DNA of 64,000 bases. Origin: Manis javanica (lineage: Eukaryota; Chordata; Mammalia; Pholidota; Manidae). Made by a program: the position numbers and the translations under genes. Each line of letters starts with the position of its first letter. Position 1 is the first letter of the stretch. Below are positions 23,541-36,910 of the stretch, in pieces. The stretch spans positions 139,001-203,000 of the forward strand of contig NC_133167.1 of assembly GCF_040802235.1 (NCBI RefSeq), written 5' to 3'. The notes under the pieces are model-generated. The model was not told the origin of the DNA, searched no databases, and saw only the letters and a list, made by a program, of their open reading frames with translations.

Positions 23541-26500
23541 CAGGGTCAGCGGGCTACGCCTCTCTGTGCCCACCTCCGAGACCACGGGGTCCCAGGCTCC
23601 ACGTCCCTTTCTCATGGCCCTTCCTCCTCCCCACGTAGCCCACGGAGAGGAGATTATGGAAGCAGGGGAGCCTGACCAGAGCCCCCGACCTCCCCCAACC
23701 CACGTGCCTGGGACACCTGCCCAGCAGGAGGCTGGCCAAGTGGACAATTAGGGCCCACAACTTTGGACAAAGGGGTTCGGTGTCCACAAATAGGGGCGTT
23801 ACAACCACAGCAGCCAGGCAAACCCAGAGTCAGACACATTAGACACATAAAAAGGCACAGAGACTTAACCACCAAACGCAGGTGCTTACATAGACATCCA
23901 TACAGACACACACACACACACACACAGGAAGGTGGGAGGTGCACAGACACGTTCACATTCCACATACACAGACATGAGGCTTCTTGGGCGAAGGGGGGTC
24001 ACAAGGGTCAGGGGATTCAGAGAGCAGCCAGAAGAGATGGACGCCCCAGTGGGTCTCCTGCAGAGAAGGGGCCTGAACTCGAGGCTGCAGTTGGACATCT
24101 GTGGGGGCGGGGGACCCACCACGCTGCCCCCCAGGCTTCTGAGCAAGGCTCAGAAGAGCCACCCCACCACAGCGTGCCCCAAATGGCTCCCACGTGGGCC
24201 TTGAGAGGGCTGGAGCAGTGCAGGCCAGAACAGAGAGGGACCCCAGGGAGGCTGGAGAGGTGTCCACCCCACCTCCCAGCAGAAAGGAACCCCAGGAGAA
24301 GGGGCCAGACTGGCTCTAGGCTGAGTACTGGGGTCAGAGTTTTGAACCCAGAAAGCAGAGACTGGACAAAGGTGAGCCCCTCTGAGTCTGGTCCTCCCCA
24401 GGTGGGCCCCCAAAACCCGTGGGCACCCAGGGATTAGCTGGGCTGGGAAGGGTGGGGTGGGGCGGGGGACTTCCTGGAGTGTAAGAGGGGTGGGGTGGGA
24501 AGGAGGCAGCAGCCCCCAGTGGGTCCTGGAGGCAGAGAGCACTCCGTGGTGCAGCAGGATAAAGTGGGCCCCTCCCTCCTCGTGCCCGCCTGGCCTCATC
24601 CCCCGCAGCCCATGCCCACCTGCCTCTGCCCCAGCCCCATGCCCCTCACAGCCCAACTCCCTTCCCAGGAATGGAGGCTCACAAGGGCAGGGCCTCCTTC
24701 AGGTGGGGGTGCATTTAGAGCAGCCCTGGGCTCCGCCAGGGGTCCTGTTTCTATGAACTGCAGGAGTATGGAGTATGGTCCACCCAGCGCAGCAGTGACT
24801 GCAGACAGTGCCTTGTGGCTAGGCAAGCGGGACCTAGACCTCAGCACTGAGGGGGCAGAGAGAGGAAGGTGGGAACGAGCCCACTTGCCCACAGCAACAC
24901 CAGTGCCCATCCAGGAAGTGGTGGGGATAGAGAGCAGGGCACGTGAATGAGCACACAAGCCTGAACGAGAGCGGCCTCGCTCCATGCACAGGAGGGCATG
25001 CTTGCTGCTCATGGGGCCCTCTGCCTCGGTCCACCTCTGCCCAGGGCTACCTGCTCCTAAAAGGCTTTCTTGGGCAGCACATGGCCAGCCCCGCTGCCCA
25101 TTGACATCAGCAGACCTGCTGTTCAACCCCAGGCCTGTCCACCCACTGCTGCCTCTGGGTCTGAAAAGCAGCCCCATGCCCAGGAAGTCCCTGGGCCCCC
25201 ACTCCCACCTGCATCCAAAGGGCAATTGTGCCCAAGCAGGAAGCAGGGGTGAGTGCCACATGAACCCCCAGGCAGAATGTCACAAGGGGGACATTCTCTC
25301 CACTTGGCACACTCTGCTGGGCCTGTGACTACTGGGAGCTGGTCTCAGCAGAAGCATGGGGCCCAGGCCCACACAACCCCGCCCCACCCCCACTCCTCCC
25401 TGCCTGGGAACACAACAGAAGACATGGAGGCTCCAGAGACTAGCTGGTCAATCTGCTCACTGCCCAGAGTAGGACAGTACTGCCAGGCCCTTGGAGCATC
25501 CTTGCCCAGGCCAGCCCCCAGTTTCTGCAGACCCCCAAAATCCCAGGGAGGCCCCGCAATCTACAAGGAGAAGCTAGCCTCCCAGGCATCAGTCCCACCC
25601 ACCTTGGCCAGTTCAGTAGGTTCTGGGGCTTGGCTTGACCAGGATAGTCATCCCAGCTACACTCCCAGCAGCTACACTCCTTGTGGGTATCACATCACAG
25701 AAGAGGAAACTTAGGCTGGGGAGGAGATGGGCCTCCAAGAGAACCTGGTCCCCTGGCGCTGGCCTCTGGCGAGTTGTTAGGAGTCATTCTGCCCCAGCAG
25801 GTCATGCCCCAGAAGTGCCAACACTGTCCTGTCTGTCTGAGCTCTGCCCTGGAGCGCTTAGGCCAGCCCAGGACACCACCCACACCCTGCGGGCCAGCAC
25901 AGGTCCTCTGGACCTGTCCTCAGCCTGCCACAGGGCACTTAAATGCACACGTGTGAAGAGCAAAGGCTTTGTGCACAAGTTAGACACAGGGGCCATCCTG
26001 GCACTGCACCTCAGGCTGGGTCTCCAGGCAAGCCTGTGCCCTGTGTCCTGTCTGGAGCAAGGGCTCAATTTCACCAACTTCCACCTGGTGGAGTGTCGCC
26101 AATGGGCCCTTCTGATCTTTTGATCTTTCGGGCTGGGCAGGGCCCCCTGCTTCAAGCCCCAACACCCAGTCTGCATTATACCATCTAGATCTACCCTGGG
26201 GGCCCTTCAGCTTCATACCTGCCATGCTGGCCAGGAAACTGTCCAAATGGGGGTCCATGCAAAACCTCTGAATGGAGGGCCCTCGGTCCACATGCCAATC
26301 ACCCTTAGCCCAAAGAGGAGAGGGAGGACACTGGGTTCTGGCCCCCAAGGGCCGGGGCACAGATGAGCAGGGCAGGGACTCACCGTACACAGCAGTCAGG
26401 GCACAGAGCTGGCTGTGGGGTGGCTGCAGGAGTGCCGTCTCTCCAAACCAATGAGAAGAGACAAGGGTCCACTGTGTGGGTGAGCCGGGAGCTGGCCACC

Positions 26501-29265
26501 TCCCAGGGTTGCATCAAAGCCCTCCTGCCAGCGTGCAGTGCCACACAGCAAGCAGGGGATACAGGCGGGCTGCCGGGGAAGGCAACATCAGGACACACAG
26601 GGCCCCTGTCCAGTGGGCTGGCTCCACCCTGGGTGTTCAGGACTGAGGGGTCACCCTTCAACAAGGCTCTGCTGCACCCAGCCTCCAGACACCCATGAGA
26701 ACCCAAGTGGGCACTATGCCCCTGCACTCCCTGACTCTTCACACCGCAGCCTGGGTACCTACTTGCCCCTCGCTCGGACCCTGGCCCCTTTAGCCCTAAC
26801 TGGGCTCCAGCCCTGTGCCTGTGCTTGGGACCCCAGCTCCGACCTGGTGAGCCAGCATCTCACCCCCTCCCCAGCACCAGCCACCTCTCAGGGCTACTGC
26901 CAGCCTGCCCACTCACCCACTGTCCCTTCCTGATATCTCCTAGGCACCACTGTCCACTTGACCACTCCCCAGGCCAGGGTCTCAGGGGAGGCCACAGCAT
27001 CCCAGTGCTGTCAGTGAAAGGGGCTGAGGGGAGACACATCCCTGCTGCCCACTTCTGTGACTTTCAGGAAACCTCCTGGCATGGTCTCCTGCCCTCAAGG
27101 GCCCCATCCAAGGCAGGTCAGCGAGGGTCCACCTCCTGTCCCCTTCGCCCCAGGTCCATGCCTACTGCCATCTGACAGGCCACCCGCTGAGCACCCAGAC
27201 CCAGGGAAACAGTGCCTCGAGCCCTGCATCACCTGTGTGAAGCCCCCAAGGGCTTTGGCTAACAGGGTGACCCGGAGGCCACGGAGGGAGGTGACTCACA
27301 CATAGGCCTTGTTCTGTCTGTTTAAGATTTTTAATATTTTAGTTAGATGCCCTCTTTTTAAAAACATGGAGATTTGACATAAAAACCTATATTTCCAGCT
27401 TCTCTTGAAAAATCAGAAGGACTGCCTCCTGGGCTTCCCCCACCGCTAAGGGTACCTGCTGGCTGGGACCAGCATATCCCACCCTGGTCACCTGCAGTTG
27501 CTCACCAGCCCTGACCCACAGCCCACAAAGGCACGGATCTGCCCCTCCCCGAAGACGTTTCGGCAGACGCTGAGCTCCGGCCTTCCCAGCTGTGCAGGGC
27601 GCCAGCTACACACTCCATTTTCGATGGGCTCCTGGACAGCTTGTTCCCGGTGCTCTCTGTTCCAAACTGCACGCACTTGACGTTGTAATAAATGCCCCGA
27701 CCGACCTCCACAGAGACAGCACCGTCTGCATTCCTGCCAGGCTGTTGCTGCACAGCTGGGGAAGGGCCCATGTCCTCCGGCCTCACCCGGTGCTGGGCCA
27801 CGGTGCGACTCTCCCCTGAGACAGCACTCCCTGCCTCTCACCCTGGACTCCCACACTGGCCCAGGCTCGTGAGGTGTGGGTCTCGTTCCTTAGCTCCTTG
27901 AAGGAGCCTGCCTGCCTCCCACCTTGGGGCAACCTTCTCCTCGTCTGGCTGTGGCCTCATCGCCTGCCCTGTGGCTCCTCCCGGGTCTGACTTCCCCACA
28001 CCCCCTCAGATTATCCCCCTGCATTTCCCAGGGTTGGGGATGAGTGACCCTCTGGCTGGGCTCCCAGCCGACTCTGACCCCTCGCAGTGTCTGCCTCTTC
28101 ACTGTCCCTGGTCAGTTTATGGAAGTCATTTTTCAATTTCCCAATATTCTTTTATTCTCAGATTCTCCACAATACCTCCTCTCATCTCATTAAAAATTCC
28201 CTCTTAAGGATTCCCTCCACTAAACGGTGTCCGAAGCAGCTGCTGCCTGTTCTGCTTGTTTGGGGGGGTCTCCTCTTTTTCTGAAAGTACAGCCATGCCT
28301 AAATTCAGGGGCACCCTCAGTGGGTGCCCAGGCCCAGCTGCTGAATCTTCTGGGCTGACGTGGAAGGAAGAGGACCTGCCAGTGCCAGGCACACAGCCCA
28401 GGCTGGGCCCCGAGGCTGAGCAAATGAGAGCAGCTCTGTTTCCTGGCTCCGGGCAGCCTGCATTTCACAGGGCACAGGCACCCCCAGCAGCCAGAAATCA
28501 CATCTGCACAGGAAGAGGGTCCTCAGCCCCTCCCCACCAAGAACAAAGAGAGATGTCCAGAAGCCACACTGCAACTGCATCCACCATGGTCTCCAAGGCA
28601 ACCAGGCATGCAGATGGAACCAAGGAAACAGACGTTTCCTCCACTGGGTATCAGGGGGGGCTCTGCCATCAGGAGGCATGGCACTGAACCACAACTTGTG
28701 CTCCAGCTGAAACATTTGTCTCATTGGCAATTTTAACATATCTCAATCTGAAACTGTTCTTCAGTTGGAAATAAGCCTCATACAGCCAAAGATGGGAGAC
28801 TGCACGTCCCAAACGCTCACTCCCTCGCCCCTGCTCTACAGGCCTGTCTTCCAATCCCTGCCTGTGGCCAGCGCCGTGCAAACTCCAGGGAGCTGCTCTG
28901 AGCACCTTCAGGGATCCACAGCCCTCTGGGTTCCCTGGACAGGTGTTCTGATGGGCAGTGTGCTGACATGTAATTAAAAATCACTCGCTTTCCCACCTCG
29001 TAAGACTTTTCCATTTGATGAACAGGTTCACATCCTCAGACCACGTGTGCCTTTTGGTCCTAGATTTGCAGCCCTCACCCAAAAGGCTGCCTCCAAGAGG
29101 GTGGATCACAATGCAGCTCTCTTCATAGGCGACTCCGCCCTGAGGATCAGTGGGCTGGCAGGGTTCGGGTCTCCCAGGTAAGCCAGAAGGGCCACTCTGA
29201 GTCTGAGGCAGCGAGAGGTGCCAGCTTCCACCGGGGACCCTCTCCTGGGCACTGGCCCACTACAT
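23526..29265. other. NEU4-GAL3ST2 intergenic DNA
   Basis: No further gene is recognised. The short (CA)n tract at 23906-23926 is the only clear simple repeat. AT-rich islands at 27310-27420 and 28110-28210 look like old repeat remnants that I cannot classify. A minus-strand AATAAA at 28148-28153 lies about 1.1 kb after the GAL3ST2 stop and could end that transcript. Long open frames in this GC-rich stretch have no protein likeness. Confidence 0.5.
23906..23926. repeat. (CA)n microsatellite
   Basis: About ten uninterrupted AC units, 5' of NEU4. Confidence 0.95.
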
Positions 29266-32212
29266 CTACAGGAAGGGGATGTTCTTGGGGGGCTTCTCCG
29301 GGAACTGCTGGGTGTACAGGTGGGCCATGTACTGGAGCTCGGGCGTGACCATCCTCTGGCACACGTGCCATGTGTGGTTGTCCAGGCCCTCCCTGAGGTT
29401 GTAGCCCAGGATGTCAGCCTCGCCCGACTGGAAGGGGCGCAGCTGTGGGTCGGTGATCTGTGACTGGTTCTTGGGCACACCGTCCTGCAGACACAGGGCC
29501 TCGAGCTCACGCCGCCGCGCCCGCAGCTGTGCCACCTCTGAGTGCAGCCGCTGCAGGCCCAGTTCAGTGTGCACACGGGCCCAGAAGGTGTGGTTGAAGT
29601 GCTGGTAGAGGCGCCAGTCCAGCGCACACCAGCGCTTGGCGCGCTCCTGGCTCTCGCGTGACAGGCTGGCCACGCTGTGCTGGCTGCGCGCATTAAGCCG
29701 GAAGGCCACCACATCGTCCAGCTGCCAGCGCAGCAGGTGTCGCAGCAGCACCAGGGACTCGTCCAAGTGCTCGGCAATGAGCACCAGTTGGAAACGCCGC
29801 TGCACAGTGGCCAGGCGTGCGCGCACGTAGCCATCGGCAAGCGGTGCATCGCTGTCAAAGCCCAGGTCGAACCACATGCTGTTCCTGGCATAGGCATTGC
29901 TCAGGCCCGCGCTGCGGTTATAGTAGGTGTCCGGGGAGGCCAGGAAGGCGTCCAGGTTGGGTGCGGCCCTGAAGGCGGGCACCACGGCTCGGTAATAGGT
30001 GAAGGAGGACTCCAGCTGGGAGACGGGGTTTCTGAGGATGGAGAAGTAGAACGTGTCATCGTGCATGACCTTCTGCACCTGCAGGGAGACAGAACGGATG
30101 GGCGGCTGACTCTCCTCCCGGAGCCCAGGAAGCACCTGGCCTCTTGCGTCACCCTGCCCCCAGGCCTCTGTCCCCTGCCCCCTGCTCTGCACCCCTTCAC
30201 CTCTCCCACCCGTCTCCCTGCATCTGTCCAGGCCACCTTGCTCCTGTACCCGCTCTTCTGCACGAGGGTCCAGGATGACCCTAAAACACCTGAATCACAT
30301 GCCCTCCCCAAACCTTCCCTCTCCTGGCACTCAATCAGGGAAGCCTGGGGGAGCAGGTGACCTCTGAGCTGGGACCTGGGTGACCCAGCTGTGCAGAGCA
30401 TCCATGCCCAAGGGGACATCCTGGGGTGGGAAGGGCCAGGCAGGCCTGAGAGCCAAGAGGCAGTCAGGGAGGAGGAGGGAGAGAGCGGCGGGCATGAGGG
30501 TTGGGGTCTGATTTGCAGAGCAGTTGCAGGCACCAGGCAGCCAGTCGGGGGAGCAGCAGGGTCTGCACAGGCCTCCACCAGCCCCCCACAGCTGCCCAGC
30601 CCGGAGCCCTAGTCTCTCCGGAGGCTAGTGCGCGCCCTTGCCGCGGTCACACCTCAGAGCCGCAGAGGGCAGCCCGGGCTGGGGGCAGAGCCCCCCCGCC
30701 CCCAACACGCTATGCAGCTGCACCTCACCTCAGGCAGGTTAAACCTCAGGTGGTTGCACATGATGTTGAAGCGCCTCTGCCCACCATCCGGCCCGGCGCC
30801 CTCCACATAGCGTGCCACAAAGAGCCAGGGGTAGCCCAGGTGGAAGCGGGTGCCCGCGGGCAGTGCCACAGACAGGTTGTGTGCCTCGGCAAAGCGGAAG
30901 AGGACATTCAGCACCGTGCTGCTGGCGGTCTTGTGAGTCTTGAGGAACATGACGTTGGTGACAGGCGGCCCCTCTGCCCGGTCCCCGGGCAGGCTGGGAG
31001 GAGAGCACAGAGCTGTAAGGCAGCAGGGGCCCAGGCTGCCAGAGCCCTGCCGGAGAGGCCCCACCAGCAACACTCACCTGCTCCCCCAACCCCAGGACCC
31101 CCAATCCAGGAACCCCCTAACTGCATGACTCCTGACTCAGCAAACCCCAAACCAATGCCACCTACCTGGAGACCCCCAAGCCATCTCCCATCAGCAAGAT
31201 CCCCCAACCCACAATCTCTACACTGGTGACCCCCAACCTGTGCCCCAACCCCAGCCTGTCACTGTGCTCCCCCAACCCTACAGCTCTGAAGGACCCACTG
31301 GCATAGACACAATTATGCCCTAAGTGGCTACACCATCTGTGCCCAACATACCACAGGTGGGCCCCCCAGCCCTGGTACCCCCTCAGCTCCCCAACCTCCC
31401 GTGTGGCTCCCAAGGCTCCTTCGCGCTGGATGCAGGGCCGATGCAGCGCTCACCCCACAATGCCTTGCCAGTGCCTACCCAGCTGTGGACGCTGTTTGGA
31501 ACAGTAGGCACCTCCCCGTCCCATCACAGGCCCCGAAGCAAGGCCAGGGAGAAGGACCTGGAATGCTGGGGGACAGGGCCCAAAGGCCTGTGCCGGCCCT
31601 GAGGACAGTGGGGCCGCTGGCAGAGACCCAGGAGCTTTGGCCCTCCCCATCTCCCAAGGAGACCCAACCAGTTTGGGGGGGCAGGAGAAGGTGACCTGGG
31701 GCCACAACACCCTCCCAGCAGCAGGCTGAAGCCCTGGGCCTGGGCAGCCTTCCGTGTGGACACTGGGCTGCATCAGGACAAATCAGCAGCAGGCAGGTCC
31801 TGACCTCCCAGAACCACCAGGTACCAGCTCTGCCTTCCAGCACCTGGGCTCCTCTGCACATGGCAGATCTGCCCAAGATATGGCAGCCAAGGCCCAGCCC
31901 CCAGGGGTGAGGGGGAGACACCGGGAGGGCCTCAGGAGGCTAATGGGCCCCCCACGAGGAAGGGCCTGCCCCTCCTCTTACAGAAGGAAGACTGAGGCCA
32001 GCAGAGAGGCATGACCTGCCACGGTCATTGGCCAGTGTTTGGTGACACCCTGTGGTGGGCAAGCTGGGGCCCCAGGTGCTGCTCTGGGAGGGGCAGTACC
32101 CAGACTGCAGGGTACCCAATGCAGGACTCACGTGAGCAGCCCAATGTCCATGCACAGGAAGCCTGCCAGCAGGAACACAGTCAGGACCAGGAGGAGGAGG
32201 ACCCGGAAGCAC
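29266..32212 (-). CDS. GAL3ST2: GAL3ST2, galactose-3-O-sulfotransferase 2 (first short coding exon not seen)
   Basis: Exons: 32212-32132 (81 bases), 30993-30729 (265) and 30078-29266 (813), all in phase with GT/AG ends. They encode about 385 residues; human has 398, of which about ten N-terminal residues (MMSMLGGLQR) come from a separate upstream exon that I could not find. The order is: type II membrane anchor ([16 protein letters not shown]), 5'-phosphosulfate binding motif [13 protein letters not shown], 3'-phosphate binding motif [16 protein letters not shown], then conserved blocks [33 protein letters not shown] and [19 protein letters not shown]. The stop TAG (29268-29266) follows NIPFL, two residues earlier than in human. 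The enzyme transfers sulfate from PAPS to the 3-hydroxyl of terminal galactose on O- and N-glycans in the Golgi. It looks intact. Confidence 0.93.
30994..32131 (-). other. GAL3ST2 intron with C-rich low-complexity stretch
   Basis: This intron lies between the membrane-anchor exon and the PAPS-binding exon. At 31080-31290 the plus strand is a loose, irregular repeat of C-runs and AC-rich pieces (acccccaa-type units, no fixed period). Nothing else is recognised. Confidence 0.6.
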
Positions 32213-35200
32213 CTGTGGGTGGCAGGAGCCTTCAGCCCCCTTAGGCCCTGTCCGTGCCCCACCCTCAGGGTCCCTGTAAGAGCTTGTATTGAAGACCTGC
32301 AAGAACCACCGTGGGCATCCTGGGGCAAGGGAGAAGAGACCAGGCCCCACCCTTACCCGGCCCCTGCCCCACCCTCACTGCTCAGAAGCCAGGAGAAGCT
32401 GGGAGGCGGGATGTTCCTGACAGGTGGGTCAGGGGACCCTGCCCCAGAGCAGGACCCCCTGGGGTAAGTCAGGGGAGGGGTACCACAGGACGAGACCCTT
32501 GGAGGGCCTGCCTAGGGGCCAGGAGCTCAGCAGGGGGGATGCAGGCCGAGGTCGCTGGGCTGGGGTGCCCAAGGAGACACTAGCCAGATCACAGAAGAAA
32601 CAGGGCTGTGATGAGGCCTGCCCTGGGGCTTGGGCAGGGAGTCCTGGGTCCTGCCGTCCCCTGGACGAAGGAGCTGCAGTGCCCCCTTTACCCCTCCTTC
32701 CGTGGCAGAGATGCTCACATCTGGGCAGTGCTCCATGGCAAGCAGTGGGTGACAAAATGGGCCAGCATGAGAGGCCTCCCTGCCCCTCCCCACCCTGAAG
32801 GCCACCTTGACCAAAAGGCTGGGGGGTCCTGGGAGAGGGAGAGGAGGCTCCAGCAGTCTGGGCTCACCATACACGTGCAGGGCACCCCATATTTACATCC
32901 CCAGCCTGGGCTCACCAAAGGGGTATCTGGGTCACTGGGGCATCAAAAGGCCTTGCAGTCACCAGGTCCAGAACACAGCTTCTAATCTGCCCCCCAAGCC
33001 CACTGCCCCTCCCCCATGGTGGACAGCAGTTCCTCTAGCTACTCTGGCCGTGGGGGCCCCTCAAAGTGCCCTGTGTTGAACCAGGCCCACTCACTTCCTC
33101 CTGGGCTCCTGGCAGCTGTTAATCCTGGGTACCCTGCCAATCTCCCTTGGCAGCCCACACTACCCTTTATTACATAGCCCAGCAGCGTGCCCCAGCCCTC
33201 CCCCTTAATTGAAAAAGCTCCTCTACTGAAACCCTCATTGAGTGTGTCACCCCAGGAAAAGTGCAGGTCCTCCCAGTACTCTCCACGCCCATCCTTGACC
33301 CTCCCACCTCCCTCTCCAGCCCCGCCTCTCCTCCCTGGTCCTCAAAGGCCTCTGGGACTTTGCAGTCACCCAGGCTTCAGCATGGTACCCTCTTCACAGT
33401 TATCCACACAGCTCCAGTCTCTGCTCGACTCCCACCTTCCCCAGGGGCCTCCCCACCTCCCTGCAGGAGTGATGTCCTGTCCTGAGTGGTTTCCCTTCAG
33501 TGGTCATCACCTGAGGGTCACAGTCACAGTGTCTGTGCTGTGAACTAGCGAGTGGTAAGCATTCCTGCTCCCGGAGGAGCATCCGGCATGTGCGAATGTT
33601 CAGCCTCTCATTTGCTGAGTGAATGAATGATGAACCAGGAACACACTCCCTCTCCCAAGTGCAGACACCCCTGTTTGAGATGGCCTGAGATGGAGGAAGG
33701 GGAAGCCATGGGGCAGGGACAGGTCTGGAAGGTGGGGAGATCAAATCTGTTGAGTGTGAAATGTCTGTGACGCCCAGGTGGAGATACCAGGCAGTGTCTG
33801 GAAAAGGAGTCTGGCGCTCAAGGAGTTGCCAGGGCTGGGACACACATATATGCAGCAGCATTAAAATGTCCTTTCACTTAGCTCCTCAGCCTCAGAAGTC
33901 AGAAACCAATCAGAAAATCTAGTGGTGGATTTTCCTCATTCTAGACGTCTGGAGAAGGGAGGCCACTGCTTCTGGCCAACTCAGCCCCATCATGTTAGGG
34001 TGTTTATATCCTCTCTTCCTCCTCAGGTGTGTCCTCATAGTCACAAGATGGCTGCCAAGCTCCAGATATCACAACACTGAGATCAGAGAGGGGAGGAGGG
34101 ACAGGCCCCACCTTGATAAGCAGCCAAAAGCCTGCTGGAAGCCCCTAACCTTGTTGGCCAAAACCCAGCTGCAAACGGGCACTGGGAAAGCTTTATGCTG
34201 AGCTTATAGCCCCTGCAGTGGGGGGACAGGGAGAAGGTGGTGGGTGCTCGCCTCAGCTATATTTATGCAGATCTTGGGCCCCAGCTGGGCTCACTTATGG
34301 AGGCCGGCACGTATTTGAACATAATACAAGAGGCCACCTCTTTCACAGCCTGGCTAGTGGCCCAGGACCCACGTGGCTGGGCCAATAGCGAGGGGCTCCC
34401 TGAAGCCCAGAACTACCCAGATGTCAGTCCTCTGTTCAGTCCTGACACACACATGGCAGGCACTTCACTGGTGCTGGGTTCCACTTACAGAAACCACAAA
34501 CTCGATGGCCCAGAGCACAGAGCCACTGAGCAAGATGGCAACACCCTGGCCCGGCCACCTGGGGGCGCACAGCAGAGCACCGGAAAAACCACCACCTTCA
34601 GAGCCTCTGTGGTCCTAGCTTTTATTTTCCTAGCATTGACTGATAAACCCCCATTATTTTTCTGCCTCATTAGTGATTTCAACCCCTGTGCACTAAGAGT
34701 ACCTATTTGCACTGAGGTATTTTTGGCTGATTTTCCAGCAGCAGCAGTTCTGTGTGGCTCCTTGGCCCAGAACCACTCATACCTCCTCAGCAGGGGACAG
34801 TACCCCCCTGCCCCTGATGCATGGCACAGGTTCCTTCCCTCTTGCAGACAGGGTCAGGTGGTAGGAGCAGGGGTCTTTTCTTCTGCCTGGAAAGCCTGAG
34901 CCAAAATGTTCCGGAACCTCCATGGGGGGGCCTCGGCCTCCTTTGGGCTGTCCTGCTCCCATCACCCCAACCTCCTGCATGGGACCTGACCACCCAGCTG
35001 GGTGACACTGATGGTGTAGTGGATTAACCAGATTAGTCCTACACCCCAACTTCTCGGGGAAAGGAGGTGCCCACGTGCCCTGCATGACCCCTCTGCGAGA
35101 AACGACACGGTCTTGGGTTCCGAGCACTAGAGACGTGACCCTGAGAGGAGCTGCCCAGCCTGGCCCCCGCCTCCAGGACTGACTGGCAGGTGCTCATCGC

Positions 35201-36739
35201 CTGTCCTCAGACACATCTAGCAAGGCTTCGAGACTGTACCTCCCTGGCTGATTTTGAGTTTCAAAGCACCCTAGAACACTGCTATCCGCTTATATGATGG
35301 ACCTGAGGCCTCTCCTGGGCAAGACCTGAAGTCTGAAGGGGCGTTTCAGACTCCTGGGTTTGAAGAAGGGGAAGGAAGAGGACCACATATCCCCTGGAAC
35401 TGAACTCTGGGGCCTGCATCTCCCCAGCAGGCTGTGCCTGGCAGGACAGCCTGCCCATGGGCTCCTGCAGTGTGGGGAGCAACTGGTGTCAAGCAAGCCT
35501 TGGGTGGGGGTGGATGGTAGTGGCTGGAGGGGAGGAGGGGCTGGACACCATGTGGGCCCACGGCCTCTCAGTGCAGGTGGTCAGGTCACAGCTATGAGGG
35601 GCTGGACACCACACCTGACTCAGAGCTTTGTGTCTGGAGAGGACACAGGGATGAGCTCCCTGTTTTGACTGAGGCTTCCACGTCTGGCTTGAGGTGCTCA
35701 GGAGTGTGACAAGCAAATGGGGGAGGAGTGATTCCAACCAAGGGGAAGCACTGGTGAAAAGTCGGCCTGGGAGGAAAGGGCAAAAGGCAAAGGGCAAAGG
35801 GTGGGAGTCCCCATCAGCGGGGTGACGCTAGAGCAGCAGGGGGCCCAGACTCCGCCCCTGCGCGATACCTCCTGCGGATGCGGTGCTGTATCGGCCAAAT
35901 TCCTGGGCGGGAAAATGGCTGTTCCTGCGCTGCCTTCAGACACTTCTGGCCCCAAGCCCAAAACAAGGAGCAGCAGGTCACCCCCCCACACACTGCTGCC
36001 CCCACCCCTCTGCTTTCTGCATAAGGTGATCTCAAAGTTCAATACAATCCCAAAGGGATGAGGAGCCTCTGTTCTGGCAGATACGGAAGGTGCAGAAAAC
36101 CACTCTAAGGCTGCTTGTTGTTAGTGTGGAGCAGAGTGAGCCCAGGGGAGGGGCAGCGATGGCAGAGGGTAAAGGAGGACTTCCAGCAAACCTCGGGGCC
36201 ACAGCTGGCTAGCTCTGGAAAAGCATTATGTTGGGCTTCCACCTCACTCCACTGATCAGAATACAGTGCACACAGGCCAAAGATTTCAATGTGGCAGGCA
36301 TGGCACGCTCAAGGCTGTCCTTCACTGTCAGCAGTGTCCTGATGGAGAGCACCTGTCAGGACCCACAGAGCCTTTGCCCAGCTCACCACATGTGTCCCAG
36401 CACACACGCTGTACCCCATAGAGTCACCACGTGTCACTCTTACCCACTGGGCACAGGGAAGCCACATGCTGGGATGTGGGGAAGAGGCCTGAATCCAGAG
36501 CCACGTTAGCCAGCAGCCCATACTGTCCTGCCCACACTCATTCACTGTGGCCCAGCCAGAAAATAAACAGAGGAAGGAGAAACACAGGGCCGAGACATGT
36601 CCAGCAGAACACACCAGTGGAAAGAACCAGGCCATGGAGTAGTACCATGGTGGGGTGGACCATGGGACGTGTCTGTCTGCATATCCAGAGTCTGTTATAT
36701 CTTTAACCAGACTGTCTTGTCATCTTCATGACATAGGTG
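32213..36739. other. GAL3ST2 upstream region
   Basis: No coding exon found. The missing GAL3ST2 first coding exon and its untranslated exons should lie to the right of 32212; in human the gene is much longer because of them. A CpG-containing stretch at 35850-35935 includes ttcctgggcgggaaaatggc, an E2F-like site next to an ATGGC core. The A-rich, repeat-like pieces here are too diverged to classify. Confidence 0.45.
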
Positions 36740-36910
36740 CTGTTCCTCTCATTGTATGTATTTCAATTTGCTAGTTTTTGTTGCCATTGTAAATGAAATA
36801 TGTATCCACATTTCATTTCTTGGTCCTTTTCACCAGAGCAGAAAAGCATGCTGATTTTTGAATGCACATTGTATCCAGTCACTTTGCCACACTGCCCACT
36901 TCCTTTCATT
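36740..36910 (-). mobile_element. L1 LINE ORF2 fragment, minus strand
   Basis: The plus strand carries the antisense of an L1 ORF2 segment: aatttgctagtttttgttgc, then ctgatttttgaatgcacatt and gtatccagtcactttgcca. It is short and diverged. Confidence 0.5.

Noticed and set aside
31080-31290. Tandem repeat in the GAL3ST2 intron
   Set aside because: C-rich words recur, but no constant period or unit could be defined; treated as low complexity only.
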